Of a DNA stretch of 64,000 nucleotides, positions 53,528 through 62,535 are shown one piece after another. The notes beneath the pieces were generated by a model. It was given only the letters and a program-made list of their open reading frames with translations, was not told the DNA's origin and did no database searches. Position 1 is the first letter of the stretch; each line of letters opens with the position of its first letter. The stretch is from an uncultured Candidatus Actinomarinales bacterium (lineage in GTDB: Bacteria > Actinomycetota > Acidimicrobiia > Actinomarinales > Actinomarinaceae), in the NCBI GenBank assembly GCA_943840565.1, contig CALSUY010000001.1:124001-188000 (forward strand), given 5' to 3'. The position numbers and the translations under genes were made by a program.

Positions 53528-53994
53528 CGTACCTTAAGAATCTCATTTTAACTTTTGCAACATTCTTTTTAATATTTACTGAAACAAGAGTTAATACTTT
53601 TCTAACTAATAACGTGTATTTTGAATTTTATCCTTTTCTTGTTTATCTTTTTCATGTCTCAACAAATTATTTCTCAAGGAGTTCTGTATTGATTATTGTC
53701 TTAAATGGTTTTTATTATGATATTTTTTATACCTCTAACTTTTTAGGAGAAACTTCAATCAAATTTTTATTTATTTGTATTGTTACCCATTTCATTTCAA
53801 CAAAATTGAGTACGAGTATTTTTAATAATTTTTTATTATTTTTTATATGTTTGTTACTTTATAAATATGAGCTGATTGTTACAGATATCGGTATGTCACT
53901 ATTTTATTTTTTAGTTATTTGTTTACCTAATTTCCTTTTATTTAGAGCATTGAACAGTAATCTTAGAAGAGATGTTTTTTCAGCAAAAATTTAG
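53524..53994 (+). CDS. mreD: Rod-shape-determining protein MreD
   Basis: 156-residue integral membrane protein with about five helices and very few charges, matching MreD in size and topology. The FYYDIFYTSNFLGETS segment (about residues 61-76) corresponds to the conserved G-x2-x-D-hydrophobic-hydrophobic region of MreD. The family is poorly conserved, so the assignment leans on the mreC-mreD-mrdA order. It overlaps mreC by four bases and mrdA by 23 bases. Confidence 0.85.
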   Translation: MTYLKNLILTFATFFLIFTETRVNTFLTNNVYFEFYPFLVYLFHVSTNYFSRSSVLIIVLNGFYYDIFYTSNFLGETSIKFLFICIVTHFISTKLSTSIFNNFLLFFICLLLYKYELIVTDIGMSLFYFLVICLPNFLLFRALNSNLRRDVFSAKI

Positions 53995-55807
53995 ACTACT
54001 TACTACCTTAATAGGCTTAATCTTTCTCACATTACTTTTTAATGTTTACAATTTACAAACATCTGATAGGGAAGCTTCTTTAGTATCGGTAAATAAACAA
54101 ACACTTGATACATTCTATATTCCATCTCCAAGGGGTGAAATTTTTGATGCGAACAATAATAAGCTTGTATCTTCCTCCTTAGAGCCACATCTTTTTTTAA
54201 ATCTTAGAAAAATTAATGCTAACAATCGAAGCCAATATGAACAGTATATACAATATAACTTTGTTGATTTAGGAGAAGACCTTATTGATGAGATATTCGA
54301 AAGTGAAGATCTATTAGTAAGAATTGTCAACATTCAAGACCTTAATTTTGATAACAGACAAAGCTTGATCTCGCTAGAGGCATTTGAAATTTTTGATTTT
54401 CCCGTACGAAAATATGAATATAATAATATTGCATCGCATATTGTAGGCTACTTGGGAGAACCGTCATTCGAAGATGCTAAAGATTTCCCTCTTTCGATTA
54501 ACCCAAATATAGTAGGTAAAAGCGGTTTGGAAAGATATTATCAAGATGATTTAGCAGGCCAACCTACCGAAATAATATTCAAAGATGATGAAATAGCCCA
54601 GATAATAAAGGGTACTCCTGGAAAAGACATATTTACAAGTTTAGATATCAAGCTTCAAACAATAGCAACAGAGTCTTTATTACAGGGTATTGAATTAGCA
54701 AACGAAAAATATGAGACAAAAAATAAAGTACAAAAAGGGGCTATTGTTGTTTTAGATATCAGAACAAATGAAGTAATTTCGCTTGTTTCACTTCCTGATT
54801 ATAACCCTAACAATTTTGTTGATGGGATATCTCAGACAGATTTTAATAAACTAAATATATCAGGGGCTTTTATTAATTACCCTATTCAAGGTCAATATCC
54901 TCCAGGATCAGTTTTTAAAGTAGTTGCATACTGGCTTGCAGAGCAAGAAAATATCTTTCCAGAAGGCTTATCCTCAAGAAATCAGAGAATTAACTGCAAA
55001 GGTAGTCTTTCATTTGGTTTCGATGATGGGTCTCAACAAGTTTATAATGACTGGAAAGAAGACGGTCATGGAAATGTAGATTTAGGATCTTCTATTAAGC
55101 AGTCTTGTAATGTTTATTTCTGGGACATTGCTCTAAAAATATGGAGAGACTATGAAGGTACGACAGCGGAGTCAATTCTTCAGCAGTACGCCAAAAATTT
55201 GGGCTTTGGTACAGCCACAAATATTGATTTACCCTACGAAGCAAACGGAGTAGTGCCAGATAGAGAGCTTTTCGAAAACTGGGCAATATCTCAACCAGAG
55301 CGTGTTAGACCAGAGGGTTGGTTAGGTGGAGATTTAATGAACCTTATTATTGGTCAAGGAGCTATAACAAGTACACCCATCCAGGTTGCAAATGCATACA
55401 GAACTCTGATTTCTGGTAATTTAAGCTACCCATACATTAATAAGAATAGAGAGAGCCAATCAGAGGAATCTATTGGAGTAACTGAAGATTTTGTCAATTT
55501 TTTACTTAAAGATCTTAATTCTGTAACTAACGAGGGTGGCACAGCACATGCTTCTTTTTCAATCCTTGGTAATAAAGTCAAAGATGTTGGTGGAAAAACT
55601 GGAACGGCACAAAACTCAGGAGATAAAAATAATACTTCATGGTTTGTTGGCGTAGATTCAGTAAGCAACCCAAGATATATTATTGCCACGGTTGTAGAAG
55701 AGGGGGGTTCTGGGAGCGCTATAGCTGCACCAGTGACTCGAAGAGTTATACAGTCTTTAAGAGAGATGGAGATAACACCAGTTAAATTTGGAGAGATTAC
55801 CGAATGA
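53972..55807 (+). CDS. mrdA: Penicillin-binding protein 2 (class B transpeptidase, elongation)
   Basis: 611 residues: an N-terminal membrane anchor (about 10-26), a pedestal domain starting SPRGEIFDANNN (the class B motif 1), and a transpeptidase domain. Active-site motifs are S313-V-F-K316 (SxxK, in YPPGSVFK), SCN in KQSCNVYFW, and KTGTAQ. It crosslinks peptidoglycan during side-wall growth together with RodA. It overlaps mreD at its start and rodA by four bases at its end. Confidence 0.95.
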   Translation: MFFQQKFRLLTTLIGLIFLTLLFNVYNLQTSDREASLVSVNKQTLDTFYIPSPRGEIFDANNNKLVSSSLEPHLFLNLRKINANNRSQYEQYIQYNFVDLGEDLIDEIFESEDLLVRIVNIQDLNFDNRQSLISLEAFEIFDFPVRKYEYNNIASHIVGYLGEPSFEDAKDFPLSINPNIVGKSGLERYYQDDLAGQPTEIIFKDDEIAQIIKGTPGKDIFTSLDIKLQTIATESLLQGIELANEKYETKNKVQKGAIVVLDIRTNEVISLVSLPDYNPNNFVDGISQTDFNKLNISGAFINYPIQGQYPPGSVFKVVAYWLAEQENIFPEGLSSRNQRINCKGSLSFGFDDGSQQVYNDWKEDGHGNVDLGSSIKQSCNVYFWDIALKIWRDYEGTTAESILQQYAKNLGFGTATNIDLPYEANGVVPDRELFENWAISQPERVRPEGWLGGDLMNLIIGQGAITSTPIQVANAYRTLISGNLSYPYINKNRESQSEESIGVTEDFVNFLLKDLNSVTNEGGTAHASFSILGNKVKDVGGKTGTAQNSGDKNNTSWFVGVDSVSNPRYIIATVVEEGGSGSAIAAPVTRRVIQSLREMEITPVKFGEITE

Positions 55808-56874
55808 GAGAGAGAAAAATTACTCTTTTGGGTCCAGAGGGAACCAACCTAACACTACTAGTAATCTTTTTGGTTCTTAATTTTATTTCTTGGTTAACTC
55901 TATTTACTCTGTCGGATGGCTTATCTTTAGATTTAAATAACTCACTATTTAGGCAAATCGTCTTTACTTTGCTTTCGGTTATTTTATTTTTTGCGATTAC
56001 GTATATATCAATGGATCAAATTAATCTATATACATTTCCTTTTTTTGGACTTATAACAATTTTGCTTATTTTTATTTTTACGACAGACCCAAAAGAGGGT
56101 GTTCGTAGATGGTATGACTTAGGTGTAATAGATTTTCAACCTTCAGAATATATAAAAATTGCGCTTGTACTTTTTATATCCAAGTGTTTCGTTGAAAATT
56201 ATAATAAAGTTTATATTGGTATATTCTCATTATTTTCAATTTCCCTTGTTTTTTTCCAACCTGATTTAGGTACGACAACATTATTGATAGTCATTACTTT
56301 AAGTATGTTTCTCGTATCTGATATAAGAATTCGAAGTATTATATTTTTGTTATTACTTGGTGGCATATTTTTCTTTATTTTTCTGGAATTTGGATTAATT
56401 AATCAATATCAACTCAATCGCGTCACCAACTTTTTCGAGACAGTTGATTTTGCGCAGTCACAAAGTCGATTAGCAATTTCGAGTGGTGGAATTACTGGAC
56501 AGTTTTTTGAAGTCGATAAGATTAATCAGATTTTTATACCGGTCCAAAGCACTGATTTTATTTTTTCAGCATTTGCATATCAGTTTGGATTCCTAGGTGT
56601 TCTTTTATTATTCGGACTCTGGATATTTTTCTTTTATCGTGTTGCAAGGATAATATTAACTACTAATTCTGAGTTTGAAAAATTTGTTCTTGCTGGTTTC
56701 TCTGCTTCATTAATTTTTCAAATCTTTATTAATATATCAACAGTAATTGGGGTTATACCTGTTACTGGAATGCCATTTCCCCTTTTAAGCTTAGGTGGCT
56801 CTTCTATAATTGCTACTGCAGTTATTTTTGGAATTATAAATAGAATCTTTATTGAAAATAACGTAGTTATTTAA
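55804..56874 (+). CDS. rodA: Rod-shape SEDS glycosyltransferase RodA
   Basis: 356-residue polytopic protein of the SEDS family with about ten helices that polymerises lipid II into glycan strands with PBP2. The family signature is seen in GVRRWYDLG and FQPSEYIKIALVLF (about residues 99-121), the FFQPDLGTT loop (about 149-157) with the catalytic-region Asp, and the C-terminal TGMPFPLLSLGGSSI (about 320-334). The frame starts directly from the mrdA stop (ATGA). Last gene of the shape operon; a 57-base gap then leads to rng. Confidence 0.95.
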   Translation: MRERKITLLGPEGTNLTLLVIFLVLNFISWLTLFTLSDGLSLDLNNSLFRQIVFTLLSVILFFAITYISMDQINLYTFPFFGLITILLIFIFTTDPKEGVRRWYDLGVIDFQPSEYIKIALVLFISKCFVENYNKVYIGIFSLFSISLVFFQPDLGTTTLLIVITLSMFLVSDIRIRSIIFLLLLGGIFFFIFLEFGLINQYQLNRVTNFFETVDFAQSQSRLAISSGGITGQFFEVDKINQIFIPVQSTDFIFSAFAYQFGFLGVLLLFGLWIFFFYRVARIILTTNSEFEKFVLAGFSASLIFQIFINISTVIGVIPVTGMPFPLLSLGGSSIIATAVIFGIINRIFIENNVVI

Positions 56875-56909
56875 TATTCAATACCTATTACTCTTAGAGT
56901 ATGAGTTTT

Positions 56910-56915
56910 TATAAT
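56910..56915 (+). promoter_or_regulatory. Candidate -10 box upstream of the RNase G/E gene
   Basis: A perfect TATAAT sits in the 57-base gap after rodA. Transcription would start near 56922, and the ribosome site GGAGG (56934-56938) lies five bases before ATG 56944. No clear -35 box. Confidence 0.5.
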
Positions 56916-56943
56916 ATATTTTCACATCAACATGGAGGTTTTA

Positions 56944-58419
56944 ATGTTTGGATTATTCAAAAAATCAAAAGTAATACGAAAAAGCGATGAACCATTAAAT
57001 AAGACAGAAACTAAATGGTTTAAAGGTCAAAAAGTAAAGATTAAAACAGGAACTACTGTTAGTAGGCCTAATAGAAAAAACTACAGAAACAATAGGTCTA
57101 ACAATCAAACATGGTTTAAAGAAGCGCCTTTACCAGTCCCAAATGTAGAAAAGAAACAAATGCTTATAAGTTTCAAAGGGGGATCTTCGAAGATTGCAAT
57201 TCTTGAGGGAGCATCTCTCGTGGAGTATTATTCCGCGCAAGATAAGAAAAAATCACTTGTAGGCAACATTTATCTAGGAAAAGTAAAAAATATATTACCA
57301 GGGATGGAAGCTGCTTTCGTTTCATTCGGAGAAGAAAAAAATGGTGTAATTTATGTTGCAGATATCTCAAATTCAAAAAGAAATTCAAAAATTGAACATC
57401 TTTTGAAACCTGAGCAGGAAATTTTAGTGCAAGTTGTGAAAGATGCAATGGGGGAGAAAGGAGCTAGATTAACTGGTCAAATTTCTTTTCCTGGAAGATA
57501 TTTAGTATTAATTCCCAACTCCAACACAAAGGGTATTTCTAGAAGACTCCCTGAGCAAGAAAGGTCAAGACTGGATAGGATAATTAGAAAAATTAAACCT
57601 GAGGGCTTCGGAGTTATTGTTAGAACAGCCGCTGAGGGTGTTTCTGAATCTTCTTTAAAAAATGATATAGATAAATTAGCCGATGAATGGGCTGCTGTTT
57701 CCTCAAGCAATCAAGGTACTGCTCCTGTTCTCATTCACGAGGAACCTGATGTATCAATCAAAGTTATAAGAGAGCATTTGAACTCAAATTTTAAAAAACT
57801 TTTAATTGAGAAGAACAAAAATTTTGATAATGTAAAAAAATATGTAGAGGACACCTCTCCAGAACTCACTAACATAATCGAAAGCTATGACGATAAGTTG
57901 GATTTATTTGAGAGGTATCACATAGAAGATCAAATTCAAAAAGCTCTAGATAGAAAAGTATGGTTACCATCAGGAGGTCACTTGATAATTGATCCTACTG
58001 AAGCTTTAACAGTTATTGATGTCAATACAGGTAAATTTGTTGGTAAGGATAGTCTGGAAGAAACAGTCTATGAAAATAATCTTGAAGCAGCGGAGGAAAT
58101 TGCTCGTCAACTTAGGTTAAGAGATATTGGTGGAATTATTGTAATTGATTTTATTGACATGGAATCAATTAAAAAACAACAAAGTTTACTTACTAAATTA
58201 AAACAAGAACTAGCAAAAGACAAAACAAGAACACAGGTATTTGAAGTATCTAGATTAGGGCTTGTTGAGATGACACGAAAAAATGTAGCAGCTGGTCTAA
58301 TTGAAACATTCTCTGAGGAATGCGAAGAATGCAATGGAAGGGGTCTAATTATAAATGATATCTTTTCAAATAATTCACAAGAAAATAATATACTTGAATC
58401 TGAAGCCGTAGTAGAGTGA
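56944..58419 (+). CDS. rng: Ribonuclease E/G
   Basis: 491-residue endoribonuclease for rRNA, tRNA and mRNA processing. It has an S1 RNA-binding domain (about residues 85-165, with GNIYLGKVKNILPGMEAAFV), a 5'-sensor/RNase H-like region, and the DNase-I-like catalytic part. The catalytic acids are in VIDVNTGKFVGKD and VIDFIDME. The zinc-link CxxC is in CEECNGRG near the C-terminus. There is no long disordered extension, so it is a minimal RNase G-like form. ATG 56932 is in frame upstream, but GGAGG at 56934-56938 overlaps it and is correctly spaced for ATG 56944, which I choose. Confidence 0.95.
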   Translation: MFGLFKKSKVIRKSDEPLNKTETKWFKGQKVKIKTGTTVSRPNRKNYRNNRSNNQTWFKEAPLPVPNVEKKQMLISFKGGSSKIAILEGASLVEYYSAQDKKKSLVGNIYLGKVKNILPGMEAAFVSFGEEKNGVIYVADISNSKRNSKIEHLLKPEQEILVQVVKDAMGEKGARLTGQISFPGRYLVLIPNSNTKGISRRLPEQERSRLDRIIRKIKPEGFGVIVRTAAEGVSESSLKNDIDKLADEWAAVSSSNQGTAPVLIHEEPDVSIKVIREHLNSNFKKLLIEKNKNFDNVKKYVEDTSPELTNIIESYDDKLDLFERYHIEDQIQKALDRKVWLPSGGHLIIDPTEALTVIDVNTGKFVGKDSLEETVYENNLEAAEEIARQLRLRDIGGIIVIDFIDMESIKKQQSLLTKLKQELAKDKTRTQVFEVSRLGLVEMTRKNVAAGLIETFSEECEECNGRGLIINDIFSNNSQENNILESEAVVE

Positions 58420-58426
58420 TTTAGTT

Positions 58427-58753
58427 ATGAGTATATATGCAGTAATTAAAGTTGGAGCAATTCAGCAAAGAGTATCAGTAGGGGACACAATTGAAGTTCC
58501 TCACAATTTCCCTAATGAAGCTATTGAGCCAATTTTTATGGGTTCTAGCAAGGGAAGTATAAAAGCTGATAAAGATTCTTTAAAAGGTTCATTGGTCGAA
58601 TTTGAATTTATGGGTGATACTAAAAGCAAAAAAATAAATATCTTCCAGTATAAAAACAAGACTGGTAACCGAAGAAAAATGGGTTATAGAGAAGACAAAA
58701 AGATAATAAAGATAACCTCTATTTCTAATTCTGAATTTGGAGAAGAGGAGTAA
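58427..58753 (+). CDS. rplU: 50S ribosomal protein L21
   Basis: 108 residues; the N-terminus [17 protein letters not shown] and the closing [22 protein letters not shown] with the RRKxGxR signature identify L21 (described by its parts). It binds 23S rRNA domain I of the large subunit. Seven bases after rng and immediately before rpmA, the order rng-rplU-rpmA-obgE being typical. Confidence 0.97.
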   Translation: MSIYAVIKVGAIQQRVSVGDTIEVPHNFPNEAIEPIFMGSSKGSIKADKDSLKGSLVEFEFMGDTKSKKINIFQYKNKTGNRRKMGYREDKKIIKITSISNSEFGEEE

Positions 58754-58754
58754 T

Positions 58755-59006
58755 ATGTCAAAAACTAAAGCTGGTGGTTCAACAAGAAATGGTAGAGATT
58801 CCGAATCCAAACGATTAGGCACAAAAGTTTTTGATGGTCAAGATATTTCTGCAGGTTCTATTGTTATTAGACAACGTGGAACCAAAATCCACCCCGGAGA
58901 GAATGTCTCCAAAGGTGGGGACGACACTCTTTTTGCAAAAATAGATGGAGTAGTCAAGTATTCTTCAAGGAATGGTAGAAAACTAGTAAATATCATTCCA
59001 AAATGA
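58755..59006 (+). CDS. rpmA: 50S ribosomal protein L27
   Basis: 83-residue protein beginning [16 protein letters not shown], matching the L27 N-terminus that reaches the peptidyl-transferase centre. The core has [13 protein letters not shown]. An in-frame TTG at 58737 would add six residues from inside rplU; ATG 58755 with GAGGAG just upstream gives the conserved start. The start codon follows the rplU stop by one base. Confidence 0.97.
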   Translation: MSKTKAGGSTRNGRDSESKRLGTKVFDGQDISAGSIVIRQRGTKIHPGENVSKGGDDTLFAKIDGVVKYSSRNGRKLVNIIPK

Positions 59007-59010
59007 AGCA

Positions 59011-60210
59011 ATGTTCATCGACAAGATTGATCTAACACTTTTTTCTGGCTCTGGGGGATCCGGCTCAATTAGCTTCAGTTCTAAAAGCTCTAAAACTTCA
59101 CCTAATGGCGCTAGTGGTGGTAAAGGCGGATCGATAATCATAAGAACAAATAGAAAGCTATTTGATTTCAGCCATATTTATTCTAAAAGCATATTTAAAG
59201 CTGAAAATGGTGGTGATGCATCTAAAAATTTACAATCTGGTAAAAATGCCAATGATTTAATAGTAGAGGTCCCACTAGGTACAAGTGTTATTGATAGTGA
59301 AGGGTTAGTTGCTAAATTAATTCATGAAAATCAAGAATTAAAAATACTACAAGGTGGAAGAGGTGGCTTAGGAAATAGGGAGTTAAAATCTAGCAGAAAC
59401 ATTAATCCAGGAATTGCAGAGCAAGGTCAAAAAAGGGTTAAAAAAGAAATAAAACTTGAATTAAGTTTAATTACAGATATTGCAATTTTAGGGTTGCCCA
59501 ACTCAGGTAAAAGCACGCTAATTAAAAAAATTACAAACTCAAATGCTAAAACTGATTCATATCCCTTTACTACAGTGTCACCAAACCTAGGAGTCATTGA
59601 AAATCTAGAAAGCAAGTATATAATCTGTGATCTTCCAGGCCTCATAAAAGGTGCTGCATCAGGAGTGGGGCTAGGTAAATCAATTTTGAAACACCTAATT
59701 AATACAAAAGTACTTATTTTTTTATTAGATCCGTCAAACATAGAACTAAATACAGATCAGCAAATTAAATTACTCCAAAATGAAGTATATAGCTATGATA
59801 AAAAATTAGAAAAGCTTCCTGTTTTACACATTGTTAATAAAGCAGACTTAGATGTAAAGGAAGATGGGATGCTAAACATATCTGCATTAGAAGAGACGAA
59901 CATAGATATTCTACTTCAAAAAATAGAAGAACTTAACATTAACAATCTGGAGACGCTTAACAGAAGTTTTTTAAGAACAGAACTACACAAAAATAATTTC
60001 AGTATTGAAAATTCATCCGCTGACTATTGGAATGTTGAGGGTCCTGAAGTAGATAGAATTACTGGCTTATTAGGAAATGAGAGTGATGTTTTTAATGAAA
60101 TCTCTTATAGATTTGAAAATTCTGTCATTCCAGAGGAATTAAAATTGTTAGGAGTTAAAAAAGGAAGTACTATCAAATTGGGCAGTTTTGAGTTTATATA
60201 TGAAAATTAA
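59011..60210 (+). CDS. obgE: Obg-family GTPase (ribosome assembly)
   Basis: 399 residues in three parts. The glycine-rich Obg fold (about 1-155) contains GGSGSISF and GGKGGSIII. The G domain has G1 GLPNSGKST (about residues 163-171), G2 with YPFTT, G3 DLPGL and NKAD. A C-terminal OCT-type domain (about 320-399) is characteristic of actinobacterial and firmicute Obg. It is essential for late 50S assembly and stress responses. Four bases after rpmA; the end overlaps proB by 11 bases. Confidence 0.96.
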   Translation: MFIDKIDLTLFSGSGGSGSISFSSKSSKTSPNGASGGKGGSIIIRTNRKLFDFSHIYSKSIFKAENGGDASKNLQSGKNANDLIVEVPLGTSVIDSEGLVAKLIHENQELKILQGGRGGLGNRELKSSRNINPGIAEQGQKRVKKEIKLELSLITDIAILGLPNSGKSTLIKKITNSNAKTDSYPFTTVSPNLGVIENLESKYIICDLPGLIKGAASGVGLGKSILKHLINTKVLIFLLDPSNIELNTDQQIKLLQNEVYSYDKKLEKLPVLHIVNKADLDVKEDGMLNISALEETNIDILLQKIEELNINNLETLNRSFLRTELHKNNFSIENSSADYWNVEGPEVDRITGLLGNESDVFNEISYRFENSVIPEELKLLGVKKGSTIKLGSFEFIYEN

Positions 60211-61252
60211 GAAAAATATTGTTATTAAAATTGGAACCACCTCCATAATTAAAGATGGACTGCTTAATAAACAATTTATAGAGTCTCTGGCAAGAAGTGT
60301 AAAATTACTTAAATCACAAGGGGTTAATACTCTTATTGTCACATCTGGAGCTGTACAATTAGGTGCAAATGAATTAAATTTAAAAAAAAGACCAACCAAC
60401 TTAAAATCACTCCAAGTAGCTTCTTCGGTTGGACAGATTGAATTAATAAATTCTTTTAAAAGTATATTTAATAACCATAATTTAAAAATAGGACAAGTGC
60501 TGATATCTAAGAACGTGTTAGAAGATAGATTTCAATTTGTGAACACTACTGAGGCCTTAAATGAACTTTTAAATCAAGACATTATTCCTGTGATCAATGA
60601 AAATGATATCGTTGCAACAGAAGAACTTAAATTTGGAGATAATGATCGACTTTCTGCAATTGTGGCGATTATCACAAAGGCAGACAAACTAATAATTGTT
60701 ACCGACCAAGAGGGTTTATTCAATGCAGATCCAACCTCAACTAAAGATGCTCAAAAAATTGATTATATCGAATTTGATTCAGAGGAACTCACAAATTTAA
60801 TAGAAAAATCATCTTCCGGAAGAGGTATGGGTGGATTTTCTACAAAAATAATGGCTGCTCAAATGGCTGGTTTTTCAGGAATACCAACACAAATTATTCC
60901 TTGGACCAACGAAGCGGTTCTTGACTGTATTAACGAGCTAGAAATAGGCACATTAATCAAGCCATCAATAAAAAAAGTGAAGTTAAAAAAACTATGGATT
61001 GCTTATGGATTGCCAGTTATTGGAAAAATAATAATAGATACTGGAGCTGTAGAAGCAATAAGTTCCGATGCATCCCTTTTGTCAATAGGAATCAAAGAGA
61101 TAATAAAAAACTTCGATAATGATGAAGGCGTCGAAATCTTTGATGATCAAAATAATCTTATTGCTAAAGGAATATCAAAAATACATAGTTCAGATATCTC
61201 TAATAAAAATAATGAAATTGTCATTCATAAAGATAATTTATTAATCTTATAA
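60200..61252 (+). CDS. proB: Glutamate 5-kinase
   Basis: 350-residue first enzyme of proline synthesis, phosphorylating glutamate. The amino-acid-kinase domain (about 1-255) has the N-terminal NIVIKIGTTSI, a GAVQLG loop, NENDIVATEELKFGDNDRLSA and GRGMGGFSTKI. A PUA domain follows (about 265-350), as in feedback-regulated ProB. A TTG at 60188 is in frame upstream but lies inside obgE and adds four unconserved residues; ATG 60200 is preferred. A 41-base gap separates it from proA. Confidence 0.95.
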   Translation: MKIKKNIVIKIGTTSIIKDGLLNKQFIESLARSVKLLKSQGVNTLIVTSGAVQLGANELNLKKRPTNLKSLQVASSVGQIELINSFKSIFNNHNLKIGQVLISKNVLEDRFQFVNTTEALNELLNQDIIPVINENDIVATEELKFGDNDRLSAIVAIITKADKLIIVTDQEGLFNADPTSTKDAQKIDYIEFDSEELTNLIEKSSSGRGMGGFSTKIMAAQMAGFSGIPTQIIPWTNEAVLDCINELEIGTLIKPSIKKVKLKKLWIAYGLPVIGKIIIDTGAVEAISSDASLLSIGIKEIIKNFDNDEGVEIFDDQNNLIAKGISKIHSSDISNKNNEIVIHKDNLLIL

Positions 61253-61281
61253 AAATGATTTTTATTATTGTGATAATCAAA

Positions 61282-61287
61282 TAAACT
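61282..61287 (+). promoter_or_regulatory. Candidate -10 box of a leaderless proA transcript
   Basis: TAAACT ends six bases before the proA GTG at 61294. No ribosome-binding site is present in the 41-base gap after proB. The match to the consensus is only TAnnnT, so confidence is low on its own. Confidence 0.35.
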
Positions 61288-61293
61288 TGATAT

Positions 61294-62535
61294 GTGTTAA
61301 AAGATATAGGTATTAAAGCTCAAAAAGCTGCTGAACAGGTAAAAAAACTTGATTCAGATTTAAAAAATAAAATTATTGATGATATGTCAAGTCAATTACT
61401 TGAAGATAAGGATTCAATTCTTGATGCAAATAATCAAGACCTACAAAATGCCTCAAATTTAAACCTCTCAAGTGCCTTAGTTGATAGGTTGACACTTTCA
61501 AAAGAGCGTTTAGTCGGTATGAGTGAGGGACTTCAAAAAATTATAGATTTAGAAGATCCTGTAAACTTAGTCACTAAATCCTGGAAAACAAAAGAAGGAT
61601 TGAATATAGATAAAAAAAGATCTCCATTTGGTGTTATTGGTGTTATTTATGAGGCTAGACCAAATGTAACAAGTGATGTATCTGCATTATGTTTAAAATC
61701 AGGCAATGCCGTGGTACTAAAGGGATCAAGTTACTGTGTTGACTCAAACAATGCAATTTTGAAATCATTACAAAAAGCGCTTAAATCTAACCATGTTGAT
61801 GAAAACTCGATTCAACTTATTAAGAGTAAAGATCGGGATGATGCAATTAAATTTATGCAGCTGAAGGAGTACATTGATTTGATTGTCCCAAGAGGAGGAA
61901 GAGGTCTTATCGATACTCTTGTTGAAAATGCGAAGGTCCCATTCATACTTGATGGTGATGGAAATGTTCATTTGTACATTCATGATGATGCCAAAAAAGA
62001 ATACATTAATGACATCATCATTAATTCTAAAGTCCAGAGACCAGGAGTATGTAACGCACTTGAGACACTCTTAATAAATCGTAAAGTTTACAATGAAATC
62101 GGTAAAGAAATCATTTCTGAATTAATCAACAACGATGTTGAGTTATTTGTTGATAAAGATATTAAGAATGAGTTTCCATCACTTGAAGAGGTCACAGATA
62201 CTCATTTCGCAACTGAGTTCCATGATCTTAAGTTAGCAGTTGGCATTGTAGACACACTAGACGAAGCCATAGAGCATATCCAGGAATATTCGTCTGGGCA
62301 CACAGAAGGTATCATTTCCGAATCTACAAAAGTCGCTGAACAATTTTCTAAAAGTATTGATTCCTCTGTCATTTTTATTAATACCTCAACTAGATTTACA
62401 GATGGAGAAATGTTTGGATTTGGAGCAGAAGTCGGTATAAGTACTCAAAAACTTCATGTGAGAGGGCCTATGGGTTTGGAGGCGTTAACCACCGAAAGGT
62501 ATGTTGTAACTACTGAAGGGATAATTAGAAAATGA
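61294..62535 (+). CDS. proA: Gamma-glutamyl phosphate reductase
   Basis: 413-residue aldehyde-dehydrogenase-fold enzyme that reduces glutamyl phosphate to glutamate semialdehyde with NADPH. GVIGVIYEARPNVTSD (about residues 108-123), the catalytic C253 in RPGVCNALETLL, and the signature YSSGHTEGIISE followed by NTSTRFTDGEMFGFGAEVG are all intact. The start is GTG 61294, with no Shine-Dalgarno sequence. The stop overlaps the MoxR gene by four bases. Confidence 0.96.
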   Translation: MLKDIGIKAQKAAEQVKKLDSDLKNKIIDDMSSQLLEDKDSILDANNQDLQNASNLNLSSALVDRLTLSKERLVGMSEGLQKIIDLEDPVNLVTKSWKTKEGLNIDKKRSPFGVIGVIYEARPNVTSDVSALCLKSGNAVVLKGSSYCVDSNNAILKSLQKALKSNHVDENSIQLIKSKDRDDAIKFMQLKEYIDLIVPRGGRGLIDTLVENAKVPFILDGDGNVHLYIHDDAKKEYINDIIINSKVQRPGVCNALETLLINRKVYNEIGKEIISELINNDVELFVDKDIKNEFPSLEEVTDTHFATEFHDLKLAVGIVDTLDEAIEHIQEYSSGHTEGIISESTKVAEQFSKSIDSSVIFINTSTRFTDGEMFGFGAEVGISTQKLHVRGPMGLEALTTERYVVTTEGIIRK

